Part shown: positions 1 through 27,744 of the stretch, piece after piece | Numbering within the stretch: position 1 is the first letter of the stretch | How the letters are laid out: every line of letters begins with the position of its first letter | Origin: Onchocerca volvulus | Lineage: Eukaryota; Nematoda; Chromadorea; Rhabditida; Onchocercidae | Assembly (NCBI GenBank): GCA_000499405.2 | Contig: HG738137.1 | Span: forward strand, 15,525,873-15,589,872 | DNA: 64,000 nucleotides | Direction of reading: 5' to 3' | Notes under the pieces: model-generated | Told to the model about the DNA's origin: nothing | Databases searched by the model: none | The model's input: the letters and a program-made list of their open reading frames with translations, nothing else | Program-made: the position numbers and the translations under genes

Positions 1-765
1 ATTCAATACGATGTTTATTGCTAAGACAACTGTTAGATATTTCAAATCAGATTTTTTGAAATTAAATTTTATTAGGCTTCAAATTGAAAAATTATAACTA
101 ATGAAGATATCATTTAAACTATACTTGAAAGAAATTAACCAAATAAAAGAAATGAAAAAGAGGAAAAAAAAAAACTGCGAAATAAAATGAAGGAAAAATA
201 TTATGAAAATTTCGGGTTAGCTTTTGTCACCATCCTTTTCATATGCTTCAGTAAATCTTTTCAGAGTTATTTTTAATTATACTGAAACCGTAATTTTTTA
301 AATTTCATTTCTATCAGTTCAAAATATGCCCATCAAGTTAATCGTTTTATATTCGTTTGTACTTTTTTTTTTAATTTTTATTAGTGCTATATAATTAAAT
401 CTTGCTATTTTTAAATTAAAATATATTTCAAATAATGTAACTGTATTATATATGCTTCATTTTGCTTTGATATTTGTTAATTTAGTTGCTTATTATTGAT
501 TATTCGATTTAATTTGCATTATAGAAATTAAATAAAATCAAAAAGTTTAAAACTTTTTTGATTTTCAAAGAAATATAATATGATTTTTTTCTGAAAAGTT
601 ATCAAAATGGAATGAAAAATTGATTACAAAAAATTTGACAATGATCAATTGACAGCAATCATCAAAAGCTTATTCTTCTTACAATTACATGAAAAGTTGT
701 CGAAAAATTTTACGTCAGTTACCTGACGTTACATAACTTACATTTTTTTTAATCTTTTTTTTTTC

Positions 766-779
<14 letters not shown>

Positions 780-831
<52 letters not shown>
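780..831. repeat. poly(T) run of about 50 nt
   Basis: Uninterrupted T run preceded by T/C-rich sequence. It could be the antisense of an old retroposed poly(A) tail or simple slippage. No retroelement coding sequence is recognisable beside it. Confidence 0.9.
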
Positions 832-835
<4 letters not shown>

Positions 836-1035
836 CTTCAGCATTTGTTAAGAATTTGAAGCAAAATTGAGAAAATAAACAAGTTGATGTGAAAAGATAA
901 AGTGAAAAATTTTTCTTAAACTATTGAACAAACAAAAACAATTTTTCTTTTAAATTATTATCTTTTCTATAATACTAATAATAACAACAACAATAATAAT
1001 AATAGTAATTAATAATAATGATTATAAAACAACTC

Positions 1036-1175
1036 ATCATTATTTAACAATTCTTAATTACTATAAAATTTCTGATATTTGAAGAAAATTTTCACATTAG
1101 ATTATAAATCATTATTTAACAATTCTTAATTACGATTTAAGATTTCTGATATCTGAAGAAAATTTTCACATTAGA
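1036..1175. repeat. 72-bp tandem duplication
   Basis: Two adjacent copies (1036-1101 and 1108-1175) begin ATCATTATTTAACAATTC and end AAGAAAATTTTCACATTAGA, with a few substitutions and small indels between them. It is a non-coding local duplication. Confidence 0.85.
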
Positions 1176-4100
1176 AATCTTACTAATCAAAACGATGAGA
1201 GATGCATTTGAGTTCTGACATCGGCGATTACAAAGGATTCAATTCTTTACTACGATAACACCTGATTAACTATAATATCGGACAACTACCAATCGTAAAA
1301 GATTTTGGCTTCAAAATTTTCCTTCACATCTGCATTATCAATACACATTCGATCTTTTATCAATCAAAACTTTGCTTCAATCATTTCGACAGCTTTTCGT
1401 AAATAAAATTGCTTCTGAAATTGATGGAACGTAAGAAATCCTTCGCAGAATTTCGTTAAATTTTGATATACGAAGTTTTATGTTTAAGAAAATGAACAAA
1501 AATTTATTTCTTTTTGGCAAATTTCTTTTCTTTTCAATATTCGTATTAATAAGGATATTTTTTTATACTTATTTATACAAATTTACGATTTGAGGTCAAA
1601 AAGTATAAATATTTTTATACCAAATTCGCAAATGTTATGTAAGTCTATTTCGCTAATCTAAATGATATATAACTGAAAATTTATTTTTTATCACATTTAT
1701 TCATCCTATATTAACAACTTCATAAGTCTTAATTGTAAATTAAATAATTTTGTTATCGATTAAAATGTATGCAATTATACTTATTAAAAAATATTTAGAT
1801 GAAATGACCTTTTTTAAATGTTAAATATTACTTTCTACCAAATTGTTCTTGACTGAAACATTCAGATATGATTAATTAGGTTAATGATAAATACTCTCGA
1901 AAGAAAAGTTTTTTTGAACTTTACAAAAGATGAACGAATGTTTCACGCATCATTGCATATTTATTATCTCAAGTTCTATTTCTCAACTTTTTCGTGATCC
2001 TTTAATTTCACTTTAAAAAAATTTTGTAGATTTACATTTCAAAATTCTTATTTTCAAAGTAAAATTATTAAGCATAGTGATGAACAAAGAAGTAATTTAC
2101 ATCTAAAGACATTTTAACTTCTGAAATTATTTGTAAGAAAACATAATTCTTGGATGTTTTAATTTGAAAATTGACGTAGGATTTGTAAATCATTTAAAAT
2201 TTTCAACTGAATATTTTGAAGGTTTATTTCCATTTCTTCAATTTTTTTTCATCTTTTTTATTTTAACTAAATTAAAGCAATGTAAATCTGCATAAATTTT
2301 TATCGCATGACTGAAAAAAAAAATAATTTATCATCTAAAATAACATTAAGTATAACATTACATTTCAATATGATTGCAGTGATAATCTAAGACATTGAAA
2401 AAAAATTTTATTTTTATTACCATCTCATTATATTTGTCTAGAATTTTAGATAAAAATCCCTATAATATAAATTTTTATTTGCTAAATGATAAAAATGATC
2501 ATATGAAAATACTAGTCTGTTGATATTTAAATTGTGGATGTTTTTTACAATATTTTGTAAAATAATTAATTTATCCAAAAACTTTAGCTAAAAAAAATAT
2601 TAAATTAATACGTGAAATGAATATATGAAGAAAATAAAAGTGAATATATTATTCATTTGAATTATTTATTATAATCATTTATCTAAATTGATAGATGATC
2701 AATAATTTTTAATTGATTGCTATTATTATCGTTATCCAAGGAAATCTTATTATTAGAGATATGCTTGAATATTGCAATATGTTTTTATTAGAAATTGAAA
2801 TTTTTCGTTAAACAAATCTTAGTAAATATAACGATGTATTTTGTAGACATTTATAAATAACATCCGGTTTTGAATTTGAATGTATTACATCTGGCAAAAG
2901 TTATCTGAAAAGCAAAAAAAAGTGCTGAAATTTGGTTTGTTGCTAGTTTATGGCTTTTCAAATGATGGTTCCTATTATCTTTTTTAATACTTTTTTAGTG
3001 TAATATTTGAAACTAATGCTAATTTTATTGCTGATTTTCGTTTTTTTGTTTTTTTTTTTTTTATTATCCATATTTTGCTGTGGTTGCTATTGATGATTAG
3101 AAACCTATCAGATGATTAGATAAAAAATTTTTACTTTTTCCCACTTTTTTAAACTCTTCGTTTTCTTTCGTATGCACATAAATATATACGAATTTTATTT
3201 CGATTCTTTCTTTTCCTTTGAAAATGATGCAAAAATTGCTTATCACAGTAGTGATTAGCTTCCGAAATGATCTAATCAGTTAATAAACATATTCATGATT
3301 AAATGTAAAAGTTTTACTTAAAAGCTAAGTCATTCAGATAAATTTATTGTTCTGATTTGTTCCAAAAATATTTGCTATGAATTTTCATAAGGACTTTGTA
3401 ATAATTAAGAAATATTCAGTGAAAATATATTAAAATTATTCATATAACATAACTAAACTAGTTTTGGAGGATAAATGGAATAAAAGATTTCGTTATTCTT
3501 TGATTTTTAAATTCATCAATTGAAATGATGGAAAAAAAAAAGATAATCCATCGATTTAGAATATAAAACTCATTTTGCTGCAGTTACAATTTAATTGCTG
3601 ATTGAATGAGTTGGAAGAAAATAAAATTGATGAATGATTGAAATGCAAGCAGTTGCTTTTGAGAAAATGACTTCATCAGATCTTTTCATATCTTTTCAAA
3701 TATTTCGCATTCTTGATTGTTTAGATATGTCAATATATTGGCTAAATTTAATTTGATGACATACTGATAGCATTTACTGATTCTCTTTCATTTTTTGATT
3801 CAAGTATTTCAATAAAAAAAATTACTTTCCAGTTAATTCATTTTCAACTCTTTTATACTTGTTGAATATTGCAGAATAATAATTAATAGGATTAATAAGA
3901 GAACTATTGCTAATAAAAATAATTTAAATGATAACATGTAATATTGATAATTCATGAGAAAATGAAAAAAGATAAGGAAAGAGCAGCGAATAAATTTTAA
4001 GCATTTAAGTAGATAATTTCAAAGATTTATTGTGGATCATTTACATGGCAAATAATAATGAGAAAGATAAATTAAATTATGCTTTCCACAATCATTTATT

Positions 4101-5210
4101 TTCTTTAAGAATAGAAGAAGCGGAATTTTAAAATTTCGGATTGAAATATTTGTTAGACCGTGAAATGATTGGAATATACAGCATTAATGATGATAATTTT
4201 CTCTGTCCATTCTGCTTTTTCATTTATTCTTGTTCTTCTTTTTAAATTTAAATTTTCCCATTTATCTAGTTATCCAGAACTATCCATGTCAATTCTTTCT
4301 CAAGAATTATCAATTATATGCCGAATCTATCTACTACAACTATTTAATCTTACTTTTAGCAAAGTAGATTAATTAAGTAGTAAATCCTAAAAATCTAAAC
4401 AAATAAGATTATTGCGTAATAAACAATTGTTAAAATAACTGAAAGATTGTGAAAAATATAGCAATAAATCAGGCTAAAGATGAAAGTAAAGATTGAAAAA
4501 AGGTTAACAAGATAATTTGGATAGTAAGACTAGTTCAATATTTGTTATTTATTTCTTCATTCTATGATGCCGAAGATTTAGTCCCTAACAGTTGTCAAAT
4601 ATCGATGCAGGAAAAAAAAGTTAAAAAATTAACAATTAAAAGTTAAAAATGAAATACAAAAGTCAATTCTTCAAAAAAGAAAAAAAAAAAAAAAAAAAAA
4701 AAAACGAAATGTCGAATAATTAGAAACTTTTAGACTTCAGTTCAGTACTAGAAAAAGAATTACAGTTATGTCTCTCTTTTTTTTTTTTTTCTGTTCTTAC
4801 ATAACTTAAGCAAGAATATTTTTACAAGTAAATGTTTAATTTAAATTTGATAATGGAAAATAGTGATATTATAAGAAAACAGCAGTAGCATGTGTTTTTT
4901 TCTTCATTTATTATCGTTATTATAAGTGATTAGCGAAATAAATGGAAATTAAGACTTCAAATTTTGCTTTTATTATCAAAAACATACGATATTCCTCTTT
5001 CTACGACATTATTATTTTTTTCACAGAAAATTTTTGCCACGATAAAAATTTTAATTTCAATATTTTCCAATTTTTCATCTATTAATAACCAATCATAAAT
5101 ATGATTTAAATTTGCCATTTTCATCGCTGCCCTTAAAAAATAGATTTTTCAACACTAAGCCAATAATTTTGAAATAAGGACAACAGATTTGTGACAACAG
5201 ATTTGTATTA

Positions 5211-5907
5211 TCGAATACGTTGGTCTCACTAAAGAGAACTCCAGAAATGAAACAAGGAATGAATTGTCGATCTAGTCTAAGATAATCAACTCTTCAAAAC
5301 AAGAGTCCAACATTTCATTTCTGTCCTTTTTTCGATCTCCTCTTCTTTTGTTATTATTAACTTTGTGCCCCGTCATAAATCATATCTAATCTTTCTAACA
5401 AAAAAAAAAAAAAAAAATATTTTCCATTTTCTCACTTTTTTAAAATTCTCGTTGAATTAAAAAAGGTTTCGCAATAGAAAAAAAAAGAAAAACTAGTGTT
5501 ATCGACTCTAACTGCCACAGAAATATTTCAATCTTGCGACTTCTATGAATGAAGAATTTTCTCCCTGACAGAATCTTCATTGGATTCAATGGCATTTGAT
5601 CATTTTTATTTGGATATTTGAAAATTTTCTGAATTAATTTATCATTTGCATTTCAGTACATCAAACGACGTGAGATATGCGCGTATTTCTATTTTTGGAA
5701 TCTTTTTCAATTTTTTTCTCCTCGCATTTCACATGCATTTCACATATTTTTGAAATCTTTTTCAATTTTTTTCTCCTTGAATTGTACGTTAACGCCAAAT
5801 CGTTTTATAACGAAAATTTCGCCAAAATATAATTCTTTTTTCGAATCAGTAAAGTTGGATTTTCTGCTCACTTTCATATAGTTCTTTACTGAGACCAACG
5901 TACTCGA
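5211..5907. mobile_element. TA-flanked inverted-repeat element (MITE-like, 697 bp)
   Basis: The left end reads TCGAATACGTTGGTCTCAC and the right end, on the opposite strand, reads TCGAGTACGTTGGTCTCAG. Similarity continues into a shared TAAAG, giving terminal inverted repeats of about 25-30 bp. The element is bounded on both sides by the dinucleotide TA (5209-5210 and 5908-5909), the target duplication expected of Tc1/mariner-type insertion. No transposase frame is present inside, so this is a non-autonomous copy. The interior carries a diverged direct duplication around 5693-5790 (shared core ATCTTTTTCAATTTTTTTCT). Family assignment is inference from the TA flank only. Confidence 0.7.
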
Positions 5908-7188
5908 TACAATGACCCATTAAATACATTTTGTTATCAATTTTCTGTTTTTTTTTTTTTTATAAGAGTCTTATAATTTGTACATTTCCACAGTTAAGAA
6001 TTCCATGGCTTTTATTTCATCAAAAGAATTCGAAAATTTAATTTTACAGGATTTCAATTGAATTCGATGGAAATAGAGACTAAAGCTAATAAAGAATATG
6101 CAAAATCTTATCAACCTGAAATATTCTTGTAATTGAAAGAACAGCAAAATTACAATAATTTCAAATGAATTCTTTCATATTCTCATAACAAAAATTTTTA
6201 TTGTCATCAAATTACAAATAATCTTAATACAAGGAAACTGAGAAAAACTCCAAAATTTGTCATTGCAAAACTTGAATCTAATTCAAGGCATTATTGGAAT
6301 ATTTAGAGAACTCTGATATGAGACAAAAATAATCAATCAAGCGATAGAGAAGAAAAACAAATGATCATGAAAAGACGAAGAAGCTTTCGTAAATAATAGT
6401 CTTGAAATTTCAAATCTTAGATTTTGATAGATAAATTTCGCAAATTTAATACAATGAGGTATTCTTAACAACCAGAAAACTGATAGAATTTAATGCCTAT
6501 TGAATTTATTTAACAGAGAAAATGTCAAATTTCATTTATCTAATTGTTAATAAAATTTACTAAAAAACATCACAAATTATCGTATTGTTATAATTATTCT
6601 TTACAATATATAATATTTGGAAATATGATGCAACATTTTGACCATTTTCAATAATCTTTTCAATTTTTTTACCATTCAAAAGTTTTGCGAATGATTAATT
6701 GATTTAGATTTACTAGTGTTGATTTAACTGAAGAGCATTTGCTTCGGATTGAATTTTTCAGACTTTTGAAGAACATTTGCTTTAAATTGAATTTTTCAAT
6801 TCTTTTAAGGCCGCTTGGAATGACTATATATCACATTTTGATTTGCATAATTTTTTTTTTTTCGTGCTGAACTTAGCTCTATATTTTATAAAAGAAAAAA
6901 AAACAAACTATTTTTATAATGACACATTTTTGATTTTTTACGCTTTGATCGATAAGATAAATAAGCGAAGCATTGATTATTTCAAGCTGCATTTACTTTA
7001 TTAATAATAGAGTGTCGAAAAATATTTGATTTTACCATGTAGCTTGAAATAGTTATGCAAATGTTCTCCAGTTATCAACACTGATAAATCAGTTATATTA
7101 ACACTGATAGATCCAGATTAATCTTAACAGATGAGATATCAGTATCAAAGTATCATAAGATTAAATTTTAAATTACTTTTTTTCACAT
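5908..7188. other. AT-rich spacer
   Basis: No gene is seen. It contains a short tandem duplication at 6731-6809. Confidence 0.5.
6731..6809. repeat. about 40-bp diverged tandem duplication
   Basis: Two adjacent copies share GAAGARCATTTGCTT, then ATTGAATTTTTCA, ending in CTTTT. Non-coding. Confidence 0.7.
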
Positions 7189-7356
7189 GATCTCAATCTG
7201 TCAATCTTCCTTCGATTTACGAACCAGGTGAGTTTTTCCATGTTGAGTCAAATTAAGCCACACTCTCGACTCCTGGTGCTGCTCTTCCGTCAATCCCATT
7301 AAGTTTCAACTTTGCAACCACACTTTCCTCGGAATTGAAAAACTTTCGTTTCCGTC
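7189..7356 (-). pseudogene. decayed 18S rRNA fragment (SSU relic)
   Basis: The plus strand reads as the reverse complement of a universally conserved part of eukaryotic 18S rRNA. In order it contains CTCAATCTGTCAATC, GGTGAG, GTTGAGTCAAATTAAGCC (7242-7259), ACTCCTGGTG, CTTCCGTCAAT, TTAAGTTTCAACTTTGCAAC and a degraded GGAA...GGTTTCC-like end. Many G and C positions of the gene have drifted to A or T, and small indels are present, so it cannot be a functional rRNA. About 170 bp of the molecule is retained, roughly the 3'-half segment around helices 31-33. No other rRNA segment was found nearby, so it looks like an isolated insertion rather than a broken rDNA unit. Confidence 0.9.
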
Positions 7357-9243
7357 ATTTTACTCTCCCTAAAATGTAGAAACTTTTTACATATTTCTAT
7401 TCTTCTTTTTCAAAATATTAATCTTCATCATCCATAGCAGTTAAAGGTATTTTGTAAAGACTGGACCATAAATAAAACTTTGAAGAGAAATGACATCATT
7501 TATTTCTAAGCCAGTCCAAAAACTTCGCAAAATAAAAACTGAAAGCTTTTTAAACAACAGAGAGGAAATTTTTATAAAACACTTTAAACAGTTGGCATTT
7601 AACTAAACAGAAATCACCTTATGTCAAATCATTGTTGCGATAGAAATGACACAGATTACTATCATCTTAGCATCGCAAGTTTTTTTTTTTTCCTAAAATT
7701 AATTTTGATCATTAAATAACCGGAATAAGTCAATATTTGGGGAAAAAAAGGAATAGCATAAATTCAGTTTGAAAAATTTTAATTTTTACTCTTATCATTA
7801 TTTGCAGCTAATTGTTTCAAACCAAATTTTATAATGAAATTTTTTTGAATAAATACATTTTAATTCGAAAATTTTGCTGTTTGATATTTGTATTATTGAA
7901 ACTTAGAATCGTCAAGTGGTAGCAAAATATATATTTTACGAAACTTTTAATATAATTATTCTGTCCTATATTTTTATTTTATTATTTTATCTTAATTGAA
8001 TTTTCAACATTTTGTATTGGCAATATCTTATATAAATAAAAATATAAATGTATGCAACGCTGCAAATTCTTCATCGATTGTTTTGAAATACAATGTTACA
8101 TTCGAATAAGCGCGTGCATCTATATAGATATCGCTACCTTTTTTTAATTGTCTGTAAAGGGATAAACATGTTTCCCGCCAAAACGCTCCGATTAACAAAT
8201 AAATAAAGTGAGATCAGTCAGTCATTGATTCACTGCTAGGTAATAGCCGAAAAATAATTATATTAATAAAAATGTAAATGTTCGTTGTGAATTTTGACAT
8301 AACGTTTGAAATCCTTCACCAATTGATTTGAAATTTTGTAACAATGTTGCATTCCAATGGGCGCGTGTTTTTATCCAGAAATACTCACTTACTTTTGACT
8401 GTCACAAATGTGTCAGGCAAAAGTAAATGAGCGGACATTTTTTTTGTATAGACTTGCTGGACCAGTCACATGGAGCATGGCGGGATGCAACTAGTTTTAC
8501 AGTAAAATTACAACTGTTGTTTAAGGATCATTTCTTGAAAAAATTATGATATCAAAACAATTTCAGACCATACGATGATATTTCAATGGACAAATGAATT
8601 GAATATTTTATTAATTTTTTAATTGGTCTGTTTAATGTATACTCATGCATTTAATCACTTACGTTTACTGCATGACTGCTTAAGTCATTTGCTATTATAA
8701 TGATACTGTTAAATGAGGAAACTGTTATGAACAATTCTTTGGCAAATTTAAAAAGAATTTTTGCCTTTTGGTCAAATTACAATTTATCTCCAATTATTCT
8801 ACAACAAAAAATAGAAACCAAATTTCAACCATTCTACAATTCAGGCAGCTTTTCTAGTTATCATTTGTTGCCTGATATTATTATCCTACTAAAGGTTAGT
8901 ATAATTTTTTATCAGAAGTTAAAGAATGTGGCATAAGAAGAAAAAAGGAAGTGGAGCAAAAGTAATAAATGATAAGGATGAAAAATTTCACATTGCTATT
9001 GCCATTATTTTTAAAAAATTTCTTAATATTTAAAATTCTTGACTTCCCTCAACATCTGGAATACACATCAAACAATACTTCAATTTTAATCAACTGTATC
9101 ATAGTTTGTCAGGAAATGGAAATTTTGATGTGTTTACTTAATCTACGCAAAATGTCATTTGTAGGATTTTTAGGATAATTGCATAAATTAGTGATCACGC
9201 TTAGTGAATTACGTATAACTCGCGTAATAACTGCTAGCGTTCG
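7357..9243. other. Spacer upstream of tmc
   Basis: Mostly AT-rich non-coding sequence. It contains the diverged repeat pair at 8029-8390. An open frame at 8700-8936 has a plausible donor (AAG|GTTAGT near 8893) in phase 0, and a possible acceptor lies just before the tmc start (GCTAG|CGTTCG near 9237), so a 5' tmc exon here cannot be excluded. No homology supports it. Confidence 0.4.
8029..8390. repeat. Pair of diverged dispersed-repeat copies
   Basis: Copy 1 (about 8029-8138) and copy 2 (about 8259-8390) share AATAAAAATRTAAATG, CTTCAYCRATTG, TTTGAAAT, ACAATGTTRCATTC and GCGCGTG in the same order, offset by about 235 bp. The GC-richer words (GCGCGTG, CCCGCC, GGCGGGATGC) stand out from the background, which suggests an old dispersed element rather than slippage. 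Confidence 0.6.
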
Positions 9244-24679
<15,436 letters not shown>

Positions 24680-26768
24680 CTTCTATATTTCAGGAAAATT
24701 TAATTTATATTTTCTTTCCACTTTTTTTTCTCTTTCTTTTTCGGTAATAGAAAGAGAAAAAAAGAAAAAAGAAATTAATTGAAATAATTTTACCTTAAAA
24801 TAAAAATACTTAATTTGAAATGAAATATGGAAAAATGCATTATAAAAATACGATTGGAACGTTTATTTTACTTTTTTTTTCTTTCAAATTACGTTTTTTA
24901 ATTTCATAATAATATATTTCTAATGCAAATTTTCATTTTCATTATTATTTTGTTTTATGTTGTATTTTTCATTTTGATAAAATTATGCCTTATAATGTTT
25001 ACATGCATTTATCATAATTATTAAAAAATTTTTGCAAATTTGATGAGAAAAAAAAAAGATATAAAAAACTTGATATTTGGAAGTAATACATAAAAAAAAG
25101 TTTGCAAATTTTCAAAATTTTTTCATGTTTTCTTTGACAATAATGAATTCTCTCTATAAATATAAAAAATTAATTAATGAAAGATATTTAAAAGAAAAAA
25201 AAAATTAATATTTTAGCAAAGATTATGTAATTATTCAAATTCTTCGTTAAGTTTAATTAATTGATAAAAATTTTTTTAAAAAAATGTGAAAATATCTGAA
25301 TAAGTTAAGAAATGAAATTTTCGAATATTTCGTATTCCAAATTTATCCTATTGATATTATTATCGTATATGAGGTAAGCAGTAAAATAAAAATTTTCTAA
25401 AAAATGATTATTTTATTATGTTAACTTGTTAAATTACTTATTTGTTCAAATCATTTCACTCCTTTTTTTTTAAAAAAAATGATAATTTGTAATGGATATG
25501 TTTGTTTTGATGTAAATTTATGATTAATTTTATCCAAGTTGTAAATGTTTTAATTAATTTTGTTTTTTTCTCCTTTTCTTTATATACACTTATTTTTTAT
25601 GATTCTTTGTTTTTATCAACAATTTTGTATTTTTTTTCCAGCTTTCGTTCTCTTTTTTTACTGCCACAAATGGTGCCACACATTGCGACAAAGTAACTTA
25701 ATTTTTCGTTTATTGGTAAAATATTTTTTTATTTGATATTCTTGATAATTAAAAATAATAAGAATAAGAATTGATATTTTTCAAAGCAAAAGTTTTTTCG
25801 TTTTTTTTTTTTTTTTTTCATCTTTATCACAATTTTGATCTTATCATAATGATTTTTATTACAAAAAAAATTTTACCCATATATAAGATTTAACTTTTTT
25901 TTTATTAGAAATTCTTTTTCTTAACTTTATCATAATGATCATTAAAATACTTAACATGAAGAAATTTTTTCTCCTTTATCATAAAGATTTTTTATTCTTA
26001 TCATGAAAATTTTATTAATTAATTTATTTTTTTCAATTCTTATCGTTATGAAAATCAAAACAAGATTTCAAACATTGCTGACACGAAAAAAATTCATAAC
26101 AAACAAACTCTAAGAAAATGGTTTTTTTATCGATTCAATTACTATTAATTCCAATAAATTTTACTACTTGATCTTATTTAGAGTAAGTTTCGGAAAAAAT
26201 CGAATTTTTCAAAGATTTTTCCCCGTGAATAACGATTATCGATATCAGTGATAAGGATGATGCTAATATAGTATATATATTGTATCATATAAGTAATATC
26301 AATTGATAATCTTTTTTTTTCCTTTTAGAAGTTAATGTTTAATATTTAAATGAAATATTCCTCTTACAAAGTGATAAAGAAGAGAAGGAGTAAACAAAAC
26401 TGACGAAGTAAACAAAATTGGAAAAGTAAACAAGGTGAAGAAGTGAAGTAAACAAAATTTAAACAAAAAACAAAAAGTGACAAATTGAGCGGAAACTAAC
26501 AATTTGATGATAACATTAATTTGCGAAGAAAATTTTTTGATAAATTAGAAGCCAATATCATATGAATATTTCATTTGCATGATTCATTCATCAAAAATTT
26601 AAATTTTCCATTTAAATTTCAATTTTTTTCATTCAAAAATCAAAAATCAATTTTTTTGACGTATGATTCATCATCGTTAAAAGTATTATATGATATCACG
26701 AATTCAATTGTATTGATTGTTATTTCAATTAAAAATTATGAAATCATTGAAAAACTGGTTGACAAGTC

Positions 26769-26872
26769 ATAGAGACAGAGAGAGAAAGAGAGGAAGAGAG
26801 AGAAAGAAAGAAAGAAAGAGAGAGAGGGGAAAAGAAAGGCGGGGATAAAAGAAAAGAGGAAAATAAAAAAGA
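26769..26872. repeat. Homopurine (GA-rich) tract, about 100 nt
   Basis: The plus strand is almost pure purine, with GAGA and GAAA runs and a GGCGGGG core, interrupted only by a few pyrimidines. Polypurine tracts of this size can adopt triplex structures. It may be promoter-proximal to the small gene at 27.7 kb, which is inference. Confidence 0.8.
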
Positions 26873-26922
26873 CGAATCATTGTCACATAAAAGTAGCTTC
26901 CTTTTGTAAAACTGAAAGCAAT

Positions 26923-26958
26923 TTGAATTCTTCAATCAATTTTGAATTCTTCAATCAA
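26923..26958. repeat. 18-bp perfect tandem duplication
   Basis: TTTGAATTCTTCAATCAA occurs twice back to back. Confidence 0.85.
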
Positions 26959-27744
26959 TAATGGTGAATTTTGCTTTTATTTTTAAAAACTTTTTAAAAA
27001 ATCAAAAATCCAATTAAATTTCTAAAATTTATTTCTATTCAATTCTTCACATTTTGTTATTTTTTCATTTTTATTCATTTATTTAATTTTTTTTTAAAAC
27101 ATTTCTCACAATTTATCGATAAAATTCTTGGTGAATTGTCTTTTTTCTTGATTTCTTTCTGGGTAAAAAAAAAAAAAAAATGAAAAAATGAAATAAAATT
27201 TCTTGCTTTTCTTCCTAAAAACTTTTTCAATCATAAATAAATAAAGCATGCCAATCATTTAATGAACATATAAGCTTTATTTGTGCTTTTCTTTTCATTT
27301 ACTAAATTTTATTTTCTAAATCAAAAAGTAAGTTTTACCGAAAAAGGAAATTTTTTTAATTATGATTTTTTTTTTCCTTTCATTAAATTTCACTTATTTC
27401 AGAGATTTTTGTCTTTTTATCTATAAAATTCATTGCTCAATTTTTATTTATGCATGCATTAAAGCTATTTGAATTTTATTAATTTACTATATAATCAGTT
27501 CGAAATTTAAATTCAAACTTCAAACATTTCATTTAATTTTTCAGAAATTCTAGCAAAATAATAGTAAATGATATAATTTTCTAACAAAATTCAAATTTTG
27601 TATTAATTTATTACATAAATAATATGTAAATTTTTTCTAGTAAGTTGTTTTATTGTTTTTTTTTTTTTTTGGTTTAATATTTAAAAGTTACTATTTTTGC
27701 AAATATTAAGTTTAATTAGTTCAATTCAATCAATTTTTTTGCAG

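Larger units (their letters stand above)
1..5210. other. AT-rich gene-poor spacer
   Basis: No convincing exon is visible on either strand. Open frames here are short, rich in F/L/I/K/N and lack flanking splice sites in a coherent series. The stretch contains a pure T run at about 780-831, a tandem duplication at 1036-1175 (listed separately), an A run near 4679-4704 and a T run near 4781-4791. I see no RNA gene. Confidence 0.6.
24680..27744. other. tmc 3' region and spacer before the CYSTM-like gene
   Basis: A poly(A) signal AATAAA lies at 24799-24804, 120 bp after the tmc stop. The rest is AT-rich with many homopolymers. A short GC-richer exon-like segment at 25642-25695 and a homopurine tract at about 26769-26872 are described separately. 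The missing first exon or exons of the CYSTM-like gene should lie in this interval, but I could not identify them. Confidence 0.5.

Noticed and set aside
4169..4372. 67-residue plus-strand ORF
   Set aside because: Hydrophobic, F/L/S-rich composition expected of AT-rich noise; no splice context or homology.
26744..26935. Ser/Leu-rich minus-strand ORF
   Set aside because: It is the antisense of the homopurine tract; low complexity with no homology.
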